64,000 bases of DNA from Branchinecta lynchi (lineage: Eukaryota > Arthropoda > Branchiopoda > Anostraca > Branchinectidae). The stretch is from assembly GCA_023053575.1 (NCBI GenBank), contig JAKZAP010000008.1, positions 6,342,715 to 6,406,714 of the forward strand, written 5' to 3'. A program made the position numbers and the translations under genes. Shown one piece after another: positions 21,801 to 30,334 of the stretch (the stretch's first letter is position 1; the number at the start of each line of letters is the position of its first letter). A model generated the notes under the pieces. The model did no database searches, was not told the origin of the DNA, and saw only the letters and a list, made by a program, of their open reading frames with translations.

Positions 21801-24800
21801 CCCATCTACTTTCTTGTACCGCCTACTCGTAACAAGTAGCATATGAGCTCGTAGCTCTTGTTCTGGTCATCTTATGTTTTTTTCGTTCATTCTTCGCTGA
21901 AGACGGTTGCCGGCCCTTACATAACATCTTAGAGGATGTTATGTAAGGTACCTTCTGTAGATCAGCAATTAGCTGATCTACAGAAAAAACGAAAATCTAG
22001 TTTTTGTTTCTTGTGTTATGAATGGTCAACTTGGCTTCAAACCTGATATTCAGTCTAAGCTAACTGTCTGTACGAAATTTGGGTGCTCGCTCGATAAGTT
22101 TTGGCACCTCAACGTGGGTTCGTGGATAATTTATTTGTAACCCGCCATTTCAAAAAAGCGGAGTGAAGAAAATAAAATAAATAAAAGACACAGAAAAATA
22201 CACGAATTTTCTATCTTCGGCTAGGAAGCAGTGGAGGGGGTCATGTGCGCTGGTTGGGCTCTGCTGTCAATGATTTTTGATAGCGATGAAGAAACATCCA
22301 AAAGCAACACCTGCATCTTGAATTTTGAACTTCTCCGTCAATGTATGGTTATGGCATAATTTCGACAAGTGGAGCAGGTGCTTTGCATATTAAAATAACA
22401 TGATCTCAGCTTTTTAATCTCCTCCCCCCACCTCCCTCGGAGAGGACCACTTCACTCCCTCGAGTCGAAGAACAGGGGGCCCAACTTGAAAAATATCAGA
22501 ATGTGGGGAAGGATATTCAGCCTGCCATGCGTCGGAAAAATTAAGTCCTCTACCCTTTCGTAAAATGTTGGACTTCTAGGTACCAGAACCACAAAAAATT
22601 ACCTCTCAAATTAAATCACCGTTGTGTTCATTTTTGTTACTACTTGTAATCAGCCTTTTATTTTTTCCAGCGCTACACCTGGTAGCCCCAAGCCACACGC
22701 CCGTCGCAAAAACAAACCCGCCCCCGTCCCGCCTACCTCCCCAAAACCTGAACCAGAGGCGCACCCTCTCCCCGCCGAAGGCAGACCTCAAGAGCGACCT
22801 CCCCTCCCCCCACCTCCCTCGGAGAGGACCGCTACACTCCCTCGAGTCAAAGAACAGAAGGCCCAACTTGAAAAAGCACTCGCAGTGCGAGGTCAGTCAA
22901 AGGAAGATCTCCTGGCGGAAATAGACAGAGAGGTGGCTAAAAAGTTGGAAGGGTGTGAAGGAAAAACGGGTCAAGAAGGAGAGGAAGGTGTTGTGAGATT
23001 GAAAGAAAATGCGGGATTGGCAAGAGCGGCTTCAATAAGGAACCGCGCGGCCTTGTTTGAGAAGATGAGTGAGGACGGGCGAATGACGAAAAGTCTAGGA
23101 GCCCTGTCCAGCGACACGGCAGAGTTGAAAGCGGTGCAGAAGAGAATTACAATCGGAGGACAACAGGTAGGGATTCGGCCGAGTTGTGCGACATCCAGGA
23201 ACCCCAAAACATAGACCATTCGGGATTAGAATTCGAGGGGGGTTACCTCGTGCACGGATGACCGTATACGGTGGTTGGGAGATAAACCTTCTCTGGGAAT
23301 TCAAATCATCTGTTCGGGAATATTGCACAGACAACACTTTCTCAAGGTTTGCCCGGATTTCTTTTTATTTATACGTGCAAAACAATGGAATTTATCGTAG
23401 CAAGACTTCACAGTAGTTTAACCTTGCAGTAGGCAAGTACTTACTTACTTACGTTTGTTGTAAAGGATTTGTGTAAACTTCAGCCAATTCGTCAATCTTT
23501 ATTCTTGAAAGACCTTCCTGACGGTATTGAAGAAAACGGATATGTGTCTTTTCGCAAAACATGCTATGGATGTAATTTTATTCGCGTTCGTATATCGTCG
23601 AAAGATAAGAAATTGCGATTAAAAAATAGAAAAAGTATATTTGTGTCGAAAGTCTTCACAGGAGAGAGAAAGAAGCTTTCCCATCCCGGATGTGCCGTAA
23701 AAAAGGTTGTATTTTGGGACCGGCTGCGCTGCCAGACATAGGGATCTTTCAAGTTTATTAATTAGCCGTAATTATCCAAAAACGAATAGCACTGGCACGT
23801 CAAAATTAAGAAATTTGTTTGTTTTACAACCTTTCTTCAAAATTTGTCTGCAAAACAGTTGCACCATAGTAAAATGTTATCGTCAAAAGTGTTACTCTTG
23901 TCAATTCATATTTGACGGTGCAAAACGGATAACCGTCAAATATGATTCTCAAGGACTATTTTGTCAATTCTGTTGCGATAGAAAATACGTTTTGCGGTAA
24001 AAACGTAAACCATAATAAAACGTTTACTTGGTCAAAAGTTTTACTGTTCTCAATTCTGTGTGATTAAAAAAACGTGTTGCGGCAGAACCATTTGAACCGT
24101 AATAAAAAGTTTGCTTTTGTTACTCTTGTCATGTTTTAATAAACAAAAGTTTTAGGGAAAAAAAACGTTATGCTACCTTTTATTGTTGTAGAAAACTTCC
24201 AAATCAGACGCGCTACGTTGTAGACCAAAAATGTTGTAGGATGAAAAAGTGTTTAACTGGAATATATTGTTGTAGTGTTGCTGCGTTACAGAGGTGGGAA
24301 CCTTGTAATCCGGAGGTATTTTGTTTTACACCCACTAACGTTGCACGTAGATGACTGATGTTTTAGTTTTGCTTCACATAACTGCACAATGCAAGAAACA
24401 AACGCAATCAAATAGCTGAAATGCAAAATTTAAATTATAAACATTGTTGATAACGTTTTGTTTTTCATCAGAAGGTTTGAGTAGACGTGAAAAAGCATTG
24501 AGTTGGAATATAGCGTTGTAGTGTTGGTACAGATATCTATTCCGCTAAACAGATAAACGTAATCAAAGAACTGAAAGGTAAAATCGATAAGACAGCCAAT
24601 TATACATGTCTTGATAACGTTTTACTTTGCATCAAAGATTTATGTAAACATTCGCGTATTTTAAAAACTGCAGCGCACATTTAGAGCGGGCATAGTTCTT
24701 CGTACAGATTTTGTTGACCACCGTTTGTGGCTTTGACCTGACAACAGCACTTTCAAATTTAAAGGTTGTCACTAGTATCAGTCTTATTTCAAGCTCCTCA

Positions 24801-27800
24801 GAGTGGGGGAAGCTTGAAGCTCCTTTAAGGCCCAGCGTATCAAGGGTTGATCATTCATTCAACCTATTGCGAGTCCGGTCTGCAACCCACAGTGTGAATT
24901 GACCTCGGGTATCCGTAATGCACCCGTGAAGTCCTGCATTTGCAGCAGTCCATCTTGACTCCTCAAACTGAGAAAAATCAGGAATAGATACTGATGAGGA
25001 ATAGATACTGATGGTAATCGAAGAGTATCCCACTACTGAAGGCAAGTTCTCCGCAAGTCCAGCTCTTCGTGTTTAAACTGGATTCTTTCCTAGGTTTTGC
25101 CGGTCCGAGTCCCTGTGCCGGCCGAGCGGGTGCGGATTCCCGTAATGAGCCAAGCTGGCCAAGGAGAAGTAAACTCAGCGGACAAGTTGACCACTAATAT
25201 AGAAGTAGAAAAATCGAAACCAATCATCCCTGAGAGACCTTCTGCTTTGCCAAGATTAGAACGGAAGAATTCGACGAGCGAGGTAAGAGAGTTGCGGCTA
25301 TTTATTCTGATTTCAACGACATTTAATTTGTTGTATGTATAATCCCCGAAACTGGCCGTCAAGAAGGAAAGTTTTGACTACCTCATCATACACGATGGAG
25401 CATACCTACTTAAATGATTCCTCGGATAACTGCTACGGGGAGACCACTAGCGTATTCGCCGCTATTGAATGCTTAAAGGACCCATCTTACCTATACTACT
25501 GGGTCACTCTACGTCACTAATCGCTCCTTCCATTCCTGTTTCCGAAATTTTGACTTTCTAGGTCCCGAGTTGCACTACGCTGATTTTTGCGTGTTCCATA
25601 TTGGGCTCTTTTCTAGGCAGAACAGGTTCCCACGTACTGCTTCTGAGAAGCTCATTGGCCATAAATACCGATTATGCAAGTTTGACCGTGTTTTTCGTCA
25701 AATCGTGAGGCTGAAAACAGCTGGATGGGGTCGGTTGTGGAGTCATGTATGTTAGACTATTGAAATATAAACTGAATCTGCCGCGACTTGTGCTTTAATC
25801 AGACACTGGAAGACCTGTCCCCTGTTCTTTACTGCTTATACCCTCCTTCCCGTTGTCTTCTTGAAATGTCGTGGCCAGGCTTTCGGGGGGAACAGTAGAT
25901 GGCCGGGCTTGCATAAACCTCTCAACTTTACAGTCTATGACTGTTTTTTGGGGATCCCAAAACGTAAATGGAGGGAAACCTATGACATCGCAAAAGTTGT
26001 CCGTCCGTCCGTCGTAAGCACGGTAACTCTCGAACTTGGTGTGAGGATTGTTTGGGTCAAGAGTAAGGTTAAGTTCGTAGATGGGCTCTGTAGCCCTATA
26101 TTTGGGGGTGGGGGAAGGGGTTCAAATTAAGGGACAAACAAAATATTTTTAAACAGGTAATGTGATTATGGGGTAAGAAGATATGCTGAGCACGATGGTG
26201 AAAATAATTTTCTCTCTAGACAAGTAGTTCGTCCGGAATCCGGCAAAAACCGAAAAGTTTGTTAAAAGTAAAATTTTCATTTGAAGTTGATTAAATGTTT
26301 GATTTATGGGTAAGATAACATGATGAACACGATGGTGAAAACCGTTTTCTCTCTGGACAAGTAGTTCGTCCGGAATCCGGCAAAAACAGAACGTTTGTGA
26401 AAAGTAAAAGTTTGATTTGAAATCGATTAAATGTTTGATTTAGGGGTAAGAAGACATGCTGAAGACGATGGTGAAAACTATTTTCTCGCTGGAAAAGTAG
26501 TTCGTCTGGAATCCGGCAAAAACTGGAAAGTTGGTTAGAAGTAAAAGTTTCATTTGAAGTTGATAAAATGTTTGATTTAGGGGTAAGAAGACATGCTGAA
26601 CACGATGGTGAAAACCATTTTCTCGCTGGACAACTAGTTCGCCTGGAATCCGGCCAAAACCGAAAAATATGTTAAAAGCAAAAGTTTTATCTGAAGTTGA
26701 TTAGATGATAGATTAGGGGTAAGAGGAGTCTGTATATGAGAATCATTTTTTACCCGGACATATAATTAGTCCGGAATCCGGTTGCACCCGCATTTTTTTT
26801 TAAGTCACAAAGTTTTATTTAAAGTTGATTATATGTTCTTTTTAGGGATAAGGAGATACGCTGGATTCGTTTATGAATTTTATTTTTCTGCTGGACTAGT
26901 AGTAGGTGAAAGTAGTGGGTGAAACCGCAAATTTGGCAGAAGTAAAGCAGGAAGGTTCGGTCAGTATCGTCAAAATAGATATGGCTTATAGAGGTATAGA
27001 TAGATAGATAGATAGAATATCTGAACTTGGTTTTCTCTGATGATTAGCCAGGCGAAGACTGGATCTGGCGAAGACAAGACCCAATTGACTGGATCAAATC
27101 TTAGATTTTTGGGATCCCATCGACACCTTTGGTCTTGTCTTAGTTTGAATCTTTCTTTTCAGTTTGGCCAAGAAAGGCCTGTGCTCGAGAAAACTCATCT
27201 CTACTCCGTGGAAAAGCAGCAAGCCTCTCTTGTCCAGGTCCAACCTCACGACAAACTGATCCGGAAGGACTCCTCGTCGAGTATCCAGAACCTTGAAACA
27301 TGGAAAGGCGCTTCCTCTCCCGCCAAGGAGATTCCTGGCTCTAGCAATCAGGACGGGTTGAAAAGCCCGAACCGGAACTCCTTCATTGAGTCTCTTTTCA
27401 GTGAGAAAACTTCTACCCCTATGGACGATGATGAGCCTAGCAATGTGATAAAGCCGGACAGGGAAGTGATCGATTCGAAGAGTGGGAGTGATGGTTTGCT
27501 TAAGAGTGAGAGGAGTGGGGAGTCTAGCGACAGTGACCCAGAGATTAGGAAGAAACCGGTTAAGCCACCGAAACCTGAGCGACCGATCAGCGCTGGAAGG
27601 AAGTCTCTAGAAGCCGATGGAGGGACGATACCCGCGGTGTCAAGTGGTGCTGACAAAACAGGTAAGACGGCCCTGTTTCACTGCATCCCCTCTCTCATTA
27701 AACAAGACCAAAGGATCCCAAAATTTTTGATCCAGACAATCCAATCTTGTGGATTTCCGAGTCGTCGCCAGACCCCTTTAGCATTTTGCTATGTATCCAT

Positions 27801-30334
27801 AAGATACCGCTTGAATATATACAAAAAGAAATTACCGTTTGGAGCTTTTGGCAACTTACGGCCAACCAACTAATCAGATGAGAAAACCAAGTTCAGATAT
27901 GGATTTAGCGCAAGGATGTTCACTCTAGTATCTCATCCCTGTACTTTCGCTAAATTCTTCGCATTTTAGCAGCATTCCCCTCGAACTGCATGCAGAGCAA
28001 AATAGCTAGTGACCAACAGAGGTGAACCTTTCCATCAAAATGGTTTTTCGCAAATTTTACCAGCAAATTAAGATACAAAATTCGATTCAGCATGTCTCCT
28101 TACCCCTGTACCCACTCTCTAATCGACTTCAGAAACAACCCCGGCAACTGTCCGGCAAAAGAAAACGAAGTTCAGATATGGATTCAGCGGGCCTGCTTAA
28201 CCCTTAAAGGACACCTGAACAATGAAACCATACTTGGAACACACCATGGAGAATGCATTTACAGACATGAACACGAAGAGTATTCTTCTCCTGAGCGTGA
28301 CGTTTTCAAAATAGGGATGATTGTTTCCGGAGGTCTGCACATGCAGACTCCAAGACAAAAAGCGCAATTCATTCAAATCTTGTACAGCGCTGGCCGGATC
28401 GTATTGAAATTTCTTCTAGATTTACGTTTGGGCTTATCTGGTTAAAAAATGTTCCAGAAGAAGGGTTGATTGGAGACATTTGTTCATTTCTAAAATTGCT
28501 CGGTACTGAAATAAGGACAGATGCAAAATGGAGCAAAAATCATAGCTTGGAAACGGTATTTCGTGTTTGGATTGGGTTTTCTGCCGGCAATGTTAACGGA
28601 CGTCATACAGATACGGATGATACTTGGTACTCTTCATTCAGGTGTCCTTTAAAAGACAATCTCATTAGCTTATACAAATATATTTTTTACTCGAAACCCC
28701 CTCCTCTGCCTCTAAATATAGGGCTACAGGACCCATTGACAAACTTGGCCTGCACTTTGCCACTGAATCCGCATGCGAAGTTTGAACGACATATACTCAC
28801 CGCCTTCGACCTCCCCGACATGACAGACTGTCATGAGTAGCCATGACTAAACCCAAAGAATGCTAGGTGTAAATAGTCTTTGTGCGTTATGCACGTGACG
28901 GTGTCGTCACTGACGCGCAGAGCTTTCGCCTATTGGTAGGGCCTGGTATAGCCACGTGTTTTTTCCGAAAACTAGCTGACAAATTTTATTATATTGTTCA
29001 CAAGACAGTTGTCGAATGCATTCTGCCCTTTTGACCCACTAAATGCCGGTTGGGACTTTGGAGAAGACTAGACTGATCGCATACATTTTTAGTTTATCTT
29101 TAAGGCGTTTTTCTGTGCTCCCACAAACAGGTTGTGGGTCGATTTGTTTCTGTGCCCCCCCCCCCCCCCCCCTCTGATACGTGTTCCCATTTTAACAAGT
29201 GAATTATGTAGTATATAAACAATTGTAATTAGTTGTCGAAACCATATGTGTATTTTTTATACTTCTATGTGTCACTGAATGGATCGGTTGATTTAGGTAT
29301 AGTTTTGGTTTATATATTATACTTTGTAAACATCAGTTTTAAGGGAAATAACAGAATAAATAAATAAACATTCTCGCCCAGTTCTAAATGAGCTTAGTAG
29401 AGACGTCTTTTCTTCTTGAAAACATGGTTGATTGTCAGGTAGAAATGACATAAAACCCACAAAAATCAGTGAAAGAATTAGATAGGCTACTGAGTGCTTT
29501 TATTGCGTACTTTACTTTTCTTTCCTCTTACTTATTTCTACGCGTGCTAGTAATACCAGTCCCACTATTAGCTTCCCCGTAACGAGTGTCATTGATCCAT
29601 TCATTCTACGTAGTGCCTTAAAGGACACCTCGCACTATTTCTAAGATGTTCTTGAATAATTGACGACTATATAATTGACCTTATAGAAAATTGACCTTAG
29701 ATAACTGAAGATAATTAAAGACAATTGACCTCACAGAAAATTACATACGGATTCGGTTGTTTTTAGCCTCTTTCCGTGGCCTGTAATTTGCATAACTGGT
29801 CTTCGGACCAATAAGATTATCGGAAAGAATGGTTGGCAGCCTGATACGTCACGTAAAGACAGGAAACGTGGAAACGGGATATTCAGTGTAATGCTAATAG
29901 ACGGGATAGGATACACTTATGAAGGGGAGAATCTCGGGAACGAGAATGGATGGAAGTGCTAGAGAAGTAGGATGAATTCCGGTTATTTTGCAGTCTGAGT
30001 GTGTAAGCCCGGTAGAGATCGCTGTCTCTTTAATTTTAAGTACGGTCATCAGGCCCAAGTCCCTTGCATCCCCTTTTCCGCGCCGCACGTCTCCGTCTGC
30101 GTATTCCTTCCTAAAACTGTAAGTATCCTTTGAAAGAAGGCAAATGACTGTATATGTTGCTTGGAAATAATTATATACTAGTTGGAATATCCTAATCTAA
30201 GTTTTCCTGTAGTGAAAGACGTCCTCGCCAGCATAGAAGGGAAGACGCCACCTACTCCGCTTCCCAGACCTGCAAGCCATCCGCTGCCAAATCCGAAGCC
30301 ACGAAGTGGAAGTGGTGAAAGCACCGATTTTTAG
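6637..30334 (+). CDS. ARHGAP17: ARHGAP17/RICH-type Rho GTPase-activating protein, 3' part of gene (eight exons)
   Basis: Exons at 6637-6817, 10192-10404, 13617-13699, 18182-18350, 22671-23166, 25094-25282, 27163-27661 and 30213-30334 join in one continuous frame with matching intron phases and GT-AG borders. The product contains most of a RhoGAP domain (ADP-type core LKSYLRELPEPLLT, then KMTPSNLAIVMAPNL with the conserved Asn), a Ser/Pro-rich tail with many PxxP motifs for SH3 partners, and a C-terminal ESTDF. The order and the terminus resemble RICH-1/RICH-2 (ARHGAP17/44) and SH3BP1, which switch off Rac/Cdc42 at membranes and junctions. The BAR domain and the Arg-finger exon are outside the window. 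Which vertebrate paralogue is closest cannot be decided here. Confidence 0.85.
6818..7011. other. Short intron segment before HINE copy A
   Basis: T-rich, non-coding; nothing recognised. Confidence 0.5.
7012..9282 (+). mobile_element. HINE/DINE-like element, copy A
   Basis: The 5' end is TATGGCACTTGAGCTTA followed by the inverted arm, a perfect 11-bp-stem hairpin preceded by T-rich sequence. The 3' end has CAAGTGCCATA, the inverse of the 5' string, then the hairpin GAGCT-CGT-AGCTC and CTTGTT. Inside are degenerate tandem units, each with a GATGAAACTTGG-type box, a CTTTTGAACGGGTGATCGGA-type box and a G-rich GGGGGGAGT tract. No protein is encoded. Sub-terminal inverted repeats plus a 3' hairpin and insertion next to T match Helentron-associated non-autonomous elements. 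Confidence 0.72.
9283..10191. other. RICH intron remainder
   Basis: No exon or repeat was recognised apart from an AAATAAATAAATAAA tract near 10118-10132. Confidence 0.45.
10192..10404 (+). CDS. ARHGAP17: RICH exon: RhoGAP domain, second part
   Basis: Acceptor TTGTTTCAG, donor GTAAGT. It encodes LRYLVKFLNELVKYQDVNKM and then TPSNLAIVMAPNLIW, which contains the conserved RhoGAP Asn. A repeat element begins only 16 bp after the donor. Confidence 0.9.
10421..11520 (+). mobile_element. GGATCCC-family repeat, copy 1
   Basis: Starts with the palindrome TTTTGGGGATCCCAAAA, then a head region (CTATGAC, TTTGTCCGTC, GCTCGTAGATGG, TGTAGCCCTA) and degenerate units with CCGGAATCCGG and a GTTGATTAGATGTT-like end. 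It shares head and units with the copy at 25944. A TTTGGGATCC string at 13497-13506 may be its displaced 3' end. Confidence 0.55.
11550..11971. mobile_element. Foldback MITE
   Basis: Inverted ends of about 25 bp: CGGCTGTCCTCCGACAAAAC at the left and its complement at the right, both followed inward by ACCTAGYATCT. GGCT flanks both outer edges, a possible short target duplication. The interior has further ACCTAGTATCTAC-like copies and an A-run at 11580-11594. Confidence 0.55.
12189..12219. repeat. Perfect 13-bp-stem hairpin
   Basis: ATTATAGCGCCCC, a 5-base loop, then the exact complement. A related unpaired TATAGCGCCTCC copy lies just upstream. Not followed by a U-tract. Confidence 0.7.
12310..12600 (+). 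repeat. Dispersed ~290-bp repeat, copy 1
   Basis: Contains a segment around GGATGTTTCATCATCGC and ends ACTCCGCCTTTTCAAAATGG, then AAATAAATT and (ACTT)n. An inverted copy lies at about 22135-22400. The simple-repeat tail suggests a SINE-like element, but no tRNA-like head was recognised. Confidence 0.55.
12601..13009. other. Intron sequence, nothing recognised
   Basis: Short internal repeats of GTAGTTTCG-like and ACTACAAACT-like strings in both orientations; no reading frame of interest. Confidence 0.4.
13010..13437 (+). mobile_element. TTAA-flanked MITE, copy 1
   Basis: TTAA then AGGACACCT at the left, AGGTGTCCT then TTAA at the right: inverted ends abutting a TTAA duplication, as in piggyBac-type insertion. 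The interior is nearly the same as the copy at 28204-28652. Confidence 0.6.
13617..13699 (+). CDS. ARHGAP17: RICH exon: end of RhoGAP domain
   Basis: A short exon (83 bp) with acceptor TTCTCTAG and donor GTAAGC. It encodes NTHSLIVEHLITHCDFFFPD, matching the closing helix and the DxFFP string of this GAP subfamily. Confidence 0.85.
13700..14581. other. RICH intron segment
   Basis: No repeat or exon recognised except the poly-T preceding HINE copy B. Confidence 0.4.
14582..17590 (+). mobile_element. HINE/DINE-like element, copy B
   Basis: Very similar to copy A over nearly the whole length, including both ends and the G-rich tracts. It is about 0.74 kb longer because internal units are repeated (the segment around 15835-16200 repeats neighbouring sequence). 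The duplicated unit shows that the array expands or contracts after copying. Confidence 0.72.
17591..18181. other. RICH intron segment with a long hairpin
   Basis: Contains a perfect 15-bp-stem hairpin at 17909-17942 (GATTTTCATCTAAGG, loop CAAG) and an AGGTGTCCTTTAA end at 18067-18079 that resembles the TTAA MITE terminus. Confidence 0.5.
18182..18350 (+). CDS. ARHGAP17: RICH exon: Ser/Pro linker
   Basis: Acceptor CGCTTCAG, donor GTAAGC. It encodes NMDFYVTCTKVVREQPSPRA followed by a Ser-rich segment. The low-complexity composition fits the region after the GAP domain. Confidence 0.75.
18351..19099. other. RICH intron segment, nothing recognised
   Basis: AT-rich non-coding sequence; a short TCTCGAGAttCTCGAGA palindrome at about 18983-18999. 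Confidence 0.4.
19100..21862 (+). mobile_element. HINE/DINE-like element, copy C, interrupted
   Basis: Starts with a truncated 5' end (CCATATAGCGATCGCAAATT, one hairpin arm missing). It runs to about 20455, is broken by a MULE remnant, resumes at about 21243 and ends with CATATGAGCTCGTAGCTCTTGTT-type sequence (one base change in the sub-terminal repeat). It is more diverged than A and B. Confidence 0.65.
20455..21243 (-). pseudogene. MULE-type transposase remnant inserted in HINE copy C
   Basis: On the minus strand two overlapping frames (21246-20866 and 20999-20724) encode RMMTALAFLPMVDIPSAFDC, YFEDTYIGR and then WNVFERVAEDFPR. These strings match the C-terminal part of Mutator-like transposases of the type with a YFEDTYIGR motif. 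A frameshift lies between the two frames and the N-terminal catalytic part is missing. The left edge has 4-5 imperfect copies of a 16-bp unit around GGACAATTCGTCA. Confidence 0.6.
21916..21985. repeat. Two adjacent perfect hairpins
   Basis: CTTACATAACATC, 6-base loop, exact complement (21916-21947), then five bases later TTCTGTAGATCAGC, 5-base loop, exact complement (21953-21985). Stems are 13 and 14 bp. Confidence 0.8.
22135..22400 (-). repeat. Dispersed ~290-bp repeat, copy 2 (inverted)
   Basis: Reverse complement of the 12310-12600 repeat; begins ACCCGCCATTTCAAAAAAGC and includes GATGAAGAAACATCC. The two copies flank two RICH exons. Confidence 0.55.
22422..22493 (+). pseudogene. Partial duplicate of a RICH exon in the preceding intron
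   Basis: About 72 bp here repeats 22804-22876 of the downstream exon with a few substitutions (shared CCACCTCCCTCGGAGAGGAC and GGCCCAACTTGAAAAA). The reading frame stays open, encoding PSERTTSLPRVEEQGAQLEK against PSERTATLPRVKEQKAQLEK. No convincing splice pair encloses it. Confidence 0.8.
22671..23166 (+). CDS. ARHGAP17: RICH exon: proline-rich region and short coiled coil
   Basis: Acceptor TTTTTTCCAG, donor GTAGGG. The first third carries several PxxP stretches (KPAPVPPTSPKPEPE, RPPLPPPP), likely SH3 ligands. A charged helix follows (SKEDLLAEIDREVAKKLEG), then a basic Ser-rich end. Part of this exon is duplicated in the intron just upstream. Confidence 0.82.
23167..25093. other. RICH intron with degenerate short repeats
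   Basis: 23860-24260 holds imperfect copies of a unit around AATAAAACGTTTACTTGGTC and a perfect 13-bp-stem hairpin (23907-23944, CATATTTGACGGT). A TACTTACTTACTTACG tract lies near 23438. No exon recognised. Confidence 0.45.
25094..25282 (+). CDS. ARHGAP17: RICH exon: Pro/Ser region
   Basis: Acceptor TTTCCTAG, donor GTAAGA, exactly 63 codons. It encodes VPVPAERVRIPVM and PIIPERPSALPRLERKNSTS, a proline-rich stretch with a basic phospho-site-like end. Confidence 0.75.
25283..25943. other. RICH intron segment, nothing recognised
   Basis: Unique-looking non-coding sequence between the exon and the next repeat element. Confidence 0.4.
25944..27141 (+). mobile_element. GGATCCC-family repeat, copy 2, with ~136-bp tandem units
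   Basis: The 5' end is TTTTTTGGGGATCCCAAAA. The array carries AAGTAGTTCGTCCGGAATCC-type motifs at about 26221, 26358, 26494, 26631 and 26759, i.e. steps of 137, 136, 137 and 128 bp. The 3' end is TTTTTGGGATCCCA followed by CCTTTGGTCTTGTCTTA. A (GATA)n tract lies at about 26995-27015. It ends 21 bp before the RICH exon. Confidence 0.65.
27163..27661 (+). CDS. ARHGAP17: RICH exon: long Ser-rich tail
   Basis: Acceptor TCTTTTCAG, donor GTAAGA, 499 bp. It encodes acidic and Ser-rich sequence ending in RKKPVKPPKPERPISAGRKS, a probable SH3 ligand. It is bracketed by two oppositely oriented copies of one repeat family, 21 bp upstream and about 40 bp downstream. Confidence 0.78.
27700..28840 (-). mobile_element. 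GGATCCC-family repeat, copy 3 (inverted), split by a MITE
   Basis: Starts AACAAGACCAAAGGATCCCA, the complement of the family 3' end. AGAAAACCAAGTTCAGATAT and CAGCATGTCTCCTTACCCCT match the complement of copy 2, and AGGGCTACAGGACCCATTGAC matches the complement of its head. The MITE at 28204-28652 interrupts it. Confidence 0.6.
28204..28652 (+). mobile_element. TTAA-flanked MITE, copy 2
   Basis: TTAA-AGGACACCTGAA at the left and TTCAGGTGTCCT-TTAA at the right. One frame stays open from about 28308 beyond the right end (GLIWLKNVPEEGLIGDICSF, then NVNGRHTDTDDTWYSSFRCP); copy 1 keeps a related frame only to about 13381. The product is not recognised. Confidence 0.6.
28841..30212. other. Last RICH intron
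   Basis: Contains a C18 run (29155-29172), a CCTTAAAGGACACCTCGC end of a TTAA-type MITE near 29619, and the first copy of a ~146-bp direct repeat (29976-30121). Confidence 0.5.
29976..30121 (+). repeat. Direct repeat flanking the terminal RICH exon, left copy
   Basis: Shares ATTCCGGTTATTTTGCA, GTCTCTTTAA, CCTTGCATCC and GTATTCCTTCCTAAAACTG with 31109-31254 in the same order and orientation. Confidence 0.75.
30213..30334 (+). CDS. ARHGAP17: RICH terminal exon with PDZ-binding C-terminus
   Basis: Acceptor TTTTCCTGTAG; the first two bases complete a split Val codon. It encodes KTPPTPLPRPASHPLPNPKP and ends GESTDF followed by TAG. The final S-T-D-F fits a class I PDZ ligand (S/T-x-hydrophobic); vertebrate RICH-2 ends in a similar ESTAL. 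Confidence 0.8.

Noticed and set aside
22624..23214. A continuous 196-codon frame taken as a single gene starting in the intron
   Set aside because: The acceptor at 22670 and donor at 23167 bound the real exon; the flanking codons are intronic.
28466..28840. 124-codon frame as a host gene
   Set aside because: Most of it is the interior of a TTAA-flanked MITE and runs into an inverted repeat copy.
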